Of a stretch of 64,000 nucleotides of DNA, positions 59,314 to 64,000 are shown in pieces (within the stretch, counting starts at the first letter, position 1; each line of letters starts with the position of its first letter). The notes beneath the pieces were generated by a model. It searched no databases and had not been told where the DNA came from. It saw only the letters and a program-made list of their open reading frames with translations. The translations under genes and the position numbers were made by a program. This stretch comes from Lolium rigidum (Eukaryota > Streptophyta > Magnoliopsida > Poales > Poaceae), in the NCBI RefSeq assembly GCF_022539505.1, contig NC_061514.1:328831090-328895089 (forward strand), in the 5' to 3' direction.

Positions 59314-60467
59314 TCCCATCTCGGGGGATTCTGGAGATCTCCTCCGGCACCCTGCCGGAGAGGGGATTCATCTCCCGGAGGACTCTACACCGCCATGGTC
59401 GCCTCCGGAGTGATGAGTGAGTAGTTCACCCCTGGACTATGGGTCCATAGCGGTAGCTAGATGGTTGTCTTCTCCTCATTGTGCTTCATTGTTGGATCTT
59501 GTGAGCTGCCTAACATGATCAAGATCATCTATCTGTAATACTCTATGTTGTTTTTGTCGGGATCCGATGGATAGAGAATACCATGTTATGTTAATTATCA
59601 AGTTATTACATATGTGTTGTTTATGATCTTGCATGCTCTCCGTTACTAGTAGAGGCCCTGGCCAAGTTTTTTGCTTTTAACTCCAAGAGGGAGTATTTAT
59701 GCTCGATAGTGGGTTCATGCCTGCATTGACACCGGGACGAGTGATAGAAAGTTCTAAGGTTGTGTTGTGCTTGTTGCCACTAGGGATAAAACATTGGCGC
59801 TATGTCCGAGGATGTAGTTGTTGATTACATTACGCACCATACTTAATGCAATTGCTCGTTGCTTTGCAACTTAATACTGGAAGGGGTTCGGACGATAACT
59901 CTGAAGGTGGACTTTTTAGGCATAGATGCAGTTGGATGGCGGTCTATGTACTTTGTCGTAATGCCCAATTAAATCTCACTATACTTATCATGCCATGTAT
60001 GTGCATTGTTATGCCCTCTCTATTTGTCAATTGCCCGACTGTAATTTGTTCACCCAATATGCTTTTATCTTATGGGAGAGACACCTCTAGTGAACTGTGG
60101 ACCCCGGTCCATTCCTTTAATCTTGAAATACAAATCTGCTGCAATACTTGTTTTACTCGTTTTCTCTGCAAACAATCATCTTCCACACAATACGGTTAAT
60201 CCTTTGTTACGAGCAAGCCGGTGAGATTGACAACCTCACTGTTTCGTTGGGGCAAAGTACTTTGGTTGTGTTGTGCGGGTTCCACGTTGGCGCCGGAATC
60301 TCCGGTGTTGCGCCGCACTACATCCCGCCGCCATCAACCTTCAACGTGCTTCTTGGCTCCTCCTGGTTCGATAAACCTTGGTTTCTTTCTGAGGGAAAAC
60401 TTGCTGCTGTGCGCATCATACCTTCCTCTTGGGGTTGCCCAACGAACGTGTGAAATACACGCCATCA
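59314..60467 (+). repeat. D: truncated A-type LTR
   Basis: It begins inside the A-type LTR (TCCCATCTCGGGGGATTC; compare the reverse of 56560-56580) and runs to its end ACACGCCATCA. About 450 bp of the LTR head are missing. Confidence 0.88.
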
Positions 60468-60478
60468 AGCATATTTTC

Positions 60479-60579
60479 TGGTGCCGTTGCCGGGGAACGA
60501 AGAAAAGTTACACCACAAAGATTTCTAACTCCCACGTCAAGTACACGCCAGCATATTTTCTGGCGCCGTTGCCGGGGAG
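60479..60579 (+). other. D: second and third primer binding sites
   Basis: TGGTGCCGTTGCCGGGGA (60479-60496) and TGGCGCCGTTGCCGGGGAG (60561-60579), each preceded by ACACGCCA and GCATATTTTC, so an 82-bp unit with the LTR tip and primer site is duplicated. Confidence 0.8.
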
Positions 60580-60802
60580 ATCAAGACACGCTGCAAGGGG
60601 AGTCTCCACTTCTCAATATCTTTACTTTGTTTTTGTCTTGCTTTATTTTATTTACTACTTTGTTTGCTGCATTATATCAAAACACAAAAAAATTAGTTGC
60701 TAGTTTTACTTTATTTACTGTCTTGTTTGCTATATCAAAACACAAAAAAATTAGTTTACTTGCATTTACTTTATCTAGTTTGTTTTATTTACTACTGCTA
60801 AA

Positions 60803-62367
60803 ATGGCCAACCCTGAAAATACTAAGTTGTGTGACTTCACTAGCACAAATAATAATGATTTCTTATGCACACCTATTGCTCCACCTGCTAGTACAGCAGA
60901 ATTCTTTGAAATTAAACCTGCTTTACCGAATCTTGTTATGCGAGAGTAATTTTCTGGTGTTAGTTCTGATGATGTTGCTGCCCATCTCAATAATTTTGTT
61001 GAACTATGTGAAATGCAAAAGTATAAAGATGTAGATGGTGACATTATAAAATTAAAATTGTTTCCTTTCTCATTAAGAGGAAGAGCTAAAGATTGGTTGC
61101 TATCTCTCGCCTAAGAATAGTATTGATTCCTGGACTAAATGCAAGGATGCTTTTATTGGTAGATATTATCCCCCTGCTAAAATTATATCTTTGAGGAGTA
61201 GCATAATGAATTTTAAACAATTGGATAATGAACATGTTGCTCAAGCTTGGGAAAGAATGAAATCTTTGGTTAAAAATTGCCCAACCCATGGACAGACTAC
61301 TTGGATGATCATCCAAACCTTCTATGCAGGACTAAATTTTTCTTCGCGGAATTTATTGGATTCAGCTGCTGGAGGTACCTTTATGTCCATAACTCTTGGT
61401 GAAGCAACAAAGCTTCTTGATAATATGATGGTTAATTATTCTGAATGGCACACGGAAAGAGCTCCACAAGGTAAGAAGGTAAATTCCGTTGAAGAATCCT
61501 CTTCCTTGAATGATAAGGTTGATGCTATTATGTCTATGCTTGCGAATGATAGGACTAATGTTGATCCTAATAATGTTCCATTAGCTTCATTGGTTGCCCA
61601 AGAATAACATGTTGATGTAAACTTCATTAAAAATAATGATTTCAACAACAATGCTTATCGGAACAATTCTAGTAATAACTATAGGCCATATCCTTATAAT
61701 AATGGTAACGGTTATGCTAATTCTTATGGGAATTCTTACAACAATAATAGGAATACACCCCCTGGACTTGAAGCCATGCTTAAAGAATTTATCGAGTACA
61801 CAAACTGCTTTTAACAAATCTGTTGAGGAAAAGCTCAATAAAATTGATATTCTTGTTTCTAGAGTTGATAGTCTTGCCTCTGATGTTGATCTTTTGAAAT
61901 CGAAAGTTATGCCTAATAGGGATATTGAAAATAAAATAGTTACTACAGCAAATGCCATCCAAGTTAGAATTAATGAGAATATAAGATTAATGGCTGAACT
62001 GCGTGCTAGGTGGGATAGAGAAGAAAATGAAAAACTAGCTAAAAAGGAAAATGTAGCTAAAGTTTGGACTATTACCACCACTAGCAATGCTAATGATTCA
62101 TATGTTGCTGCACCTCCTACTATCAATGGTAAAATAATTGGTGTTGGCAATGCTTCTACTCCTAGTGCAAAGCGCGCAAAATTACTTGAAATCGCTAAAG
62201 CTGCTTAAACCGTCTGTGATAAAGCCGCTGAAATTTTTTCCAACCTTGGGGATGATAATCCCATTGCTTTAGATTGTAATGATTTAGATTTTGATGATTG
62301 CCACATCTCTGAAGTTATAAAGTTCTTACAAAAACTTGCTAAGAGTCCCAATGCTAGCGCTATAAAC
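60803..62367 (+). pseudogene. D: Athila-type gag, broken
   Basis: Start MANPENTKLCDF at 60803. The gag core is VAAHLNNFVELCEMQKYKD, LKLFPFSLRGRAKDWLL, AFIGRYYPPAKI and AQAWERMKSLVKNCPTHG, followed by an Asn/Tyr-rich stretch and a coiled region (SVEEKLNKIDILVSRVDSLA) before the protease. Stops: TAA at 60947, 61605 and 62206, each a likely CAA-to-TAA change. A one-base insertion near 61112 and a further frame change near 61790 also break it. A full-length gag is only partly represented in A. Confidence 0.85.
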
Positions 62368-62921
62368 TTGGCTTTCACAAAACATATTACAAATGCTCTC
62401 ATAAAAGCTAGAGAAGAGAAACTAAAACTTGAAACTTCTATTCCTAGAAAGCTAGAGGATGGTTGGGAGCCCATCATTAAAATGAGAGTCAAAGATTTTG
62501 ATTGTAATGCTTTATGTGATCTTGGTGCAAGTATTTACGTTATGCCTAAGAAAGTCTATGATATGCTTGACTTGCCACCATTGAAAAACTGTTATCTGGA
62601 TGTTAATCTCGCTGATAATGCTAAAAAGAAACCTTTGGGGAAAGTTGATGATGTTCATATTGTGGTTAACAATAACCTTGTCCCCGTTGATTTTGTTGTC
62701 TTGGATATTGAATGCAATGCATCTTGCCCCATTATATTGGGAAGACCTTTTCTTCGAACCGTTGGTGCTACTATTGATATGAAGGAAGGTAATATTAAAT
62801 ATCAATTTCCTCTCTCAAGAAAGGTATGGAACACTTCCCTAGAAAGAGAATGAAGTTACCTTATGATTCTATTATTAGAACAAATTATGATGTTGATGCT
62901 TCATCTCTCGATGTTACTTGA
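62368..62921 (+). pseudogene. D: retropepsin-like protease with conserved tail
   Basis: CDLGASIYVMPKKVYDML (D-L-G-A/S in place of D-T-G-A), LADNAKKKPLGKVDDVHI, VDFVVLDIE, CPIILGRPFLRTVGATIDM, GNIKYQFP. This matches the Athila-type protease. The frame ends at 62853. A shifted frame gives NYDVDASSLDVT with TGA at 62919, matching A's ORF tail. No reverse transcriptase follows. Confidence 0.8.
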
Positions 62922-64000
62922 GTTACACTTTCTGCGCCTAGGCGAAAGGCGTTAAAGAAAAGCGCTTATGGGAGACAATCCATGTTTTTACTACAGTATT
63001 TTTGTTTTATATTTGAGTCTTGGAAGTTGTTTACTACTGTAGCAACCTCTCCTTATCTTAGTTTTGAGTTTTGTTGTGCCAAGTAAAGTCTTTGATAGTA
63101 AAGTAAGTACTAGATTTGGATTACTGCGCAGTTACAGATTTCTTTGTTGTCACGAATCTGGGTCTACCTCCCTGTAGGTAGCTCAGAAAATTAAGCCAAT
63201 TTACGTGCATGATCCTCAGATATGTACGCAACTTTCATTCAATTTGAGAATTTTCATTTGAGCAAGTCTGGTGGCCTAATAAAATCCATCTTTACGGACT
63301 GTTCTGTTTTGACAGATTCTGCCTTTTATTTCGCATTGCCTCTGTTGCTATGTTGAATGAATTTCTTTGATCCATTAATGTCCAGTAGCTTTATGCAATG
63401 TCCAGAAGTGTTAAGAATGATTGTGTCACCTCTGAACATGTGAATTTTTATTATGCACTAACCCTCTAATGAGTTGTTTCGAGTTTGGTGTGGAGGAAGT
63501 TTTCAAGGATCAAGAGAGGAGTATGATGCAATATGATCAAGGAGAGTGAAAGCTCTAAGCTTGGGGATGCCCCGGTGGTTCACCCCTGCATATTCTAAGA
63601 AGACTCAAGCGTCTAAGCTTGGGGATGCCCAAGGCATCCCCTTCTTCATCGACAACATTATCGGGTTCCTCCCCCGAAACTATATTTTTATTCCGTCACA
63701 TCTTATGCACTTTGCTTGGAGCGTCGGTTTGTTTTTGTTTTTTGTTGTGTTTGAATAAAATGGATCCTAGCATTCACTTTATGGGAGAGAGACACTCTCC
63801 GCTGTAGCATATGGACAAATATGTTCTTAGGCTCTACTCATAGTATTCATGGCGAAGTTTCTTCTTCGTTAAATTGTTATATGGTTGGAATTGGAAAATG
63901 CTACATGTAGTAACTCTAAAATGTCTTGGATAATTTGATACTTGGCAATTGTTGTGCTCATGTTTAAGCTCTTGCATCATATACTTTGCACCCATTAATG
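62922..64000 (+). other. D: noncoding 3' half with hairpin
   Basis: Colinear with B (45008 onward) and with C/A reversed. Hairpin 63621-63641; TAAGCTTGGGGATGC at 63556-63570 and 63614-63628. Confidence 0.75.

Larger units (their letters stand above)
57562..64000 (+). mobile_element. Element D: chimeric Athila-like gag-protease retrotransposon (3' end off window)
   Basis: It consists of a C-type 5' LTR and primer site, then 1.15 kb of A-type LTR with its primer site, a third primer site, gag, protease, and the shared noncoding 3' half running off the window. No polymerase follows the protease. The target duplication cannot be checked. Confidence 0.88.

Overview
This is nuclear DNA of a large-genome cool-season grass (Pooideae; most likely Triticeae such as wheat, barley or rye, or a close relative such as Lolium or Avena). 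The evidence is an Angela/BARE-like Copia LTR with the family's opening motif (GCCCTAGAGGC), Sabrina/WHAM-like Gypsy LTRs that start TGATACGT, grass-type Helitron, Harbinger, Stowaway, hAT and CACTA ends, and spliced host-gene relics with GT-AG introns. No intact host gene, RNA gene or prokaryotic feature was found.

Layout. 1-3.7 kb: 3' part of a Tat/RIRE2-like Gypsy element that carries a spliced antisense gene. 3.7-10.3 kb: Copia debris, including an Angela-like LTR split by a non-autonomous hAT and an older decayed Copia pol. 10.5-18.6 kb: a relic gene island with a Tourist-like MITE, a broken neprosin (DUF239) gene whose last intron holds a Helitron, a Stowaway end, a Harbinger fragment and an LTR-like block, a second Helitron, and the 3' end of a DUF295-type gene. 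18,621-57,026: one minus-strand LTR retrotransposon (called A here) inserted in the DUF295 gene, with target duplication ACTGC. A was itself hit five times: C (sister element), a CACTA element, E (a 5.3 kb solo LTR), B (WHAM-like) and F (Tat-like Gypsy). 57.0-57.56 kb: the upstream half of the DUF295 gene. 57,562-64,000: element D, a chimeric Athila-like gag-protease element running off the window.

A, B, C and D share LTR ends, a 19-nt primer binding site (TGGCGCCGTTGCCGGGGAG) and a conserved 3' noncoding half, but carry different ORFs: a miniature gag-protease (A), an acidic protein ending in a membrane segment (B and, shorter, C), and gag plus protease (D). None encodes reverse transcriptase or integrase, and F has lost them too. 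The window therefore looks like a consortium of non-autonomous elements mobilised in trans. Copies of the same repeat differ mainly at CAG/CTG sites in a way that suggests base-calling error at CHG-methylated cytosines, so some frameshifts may not be real.
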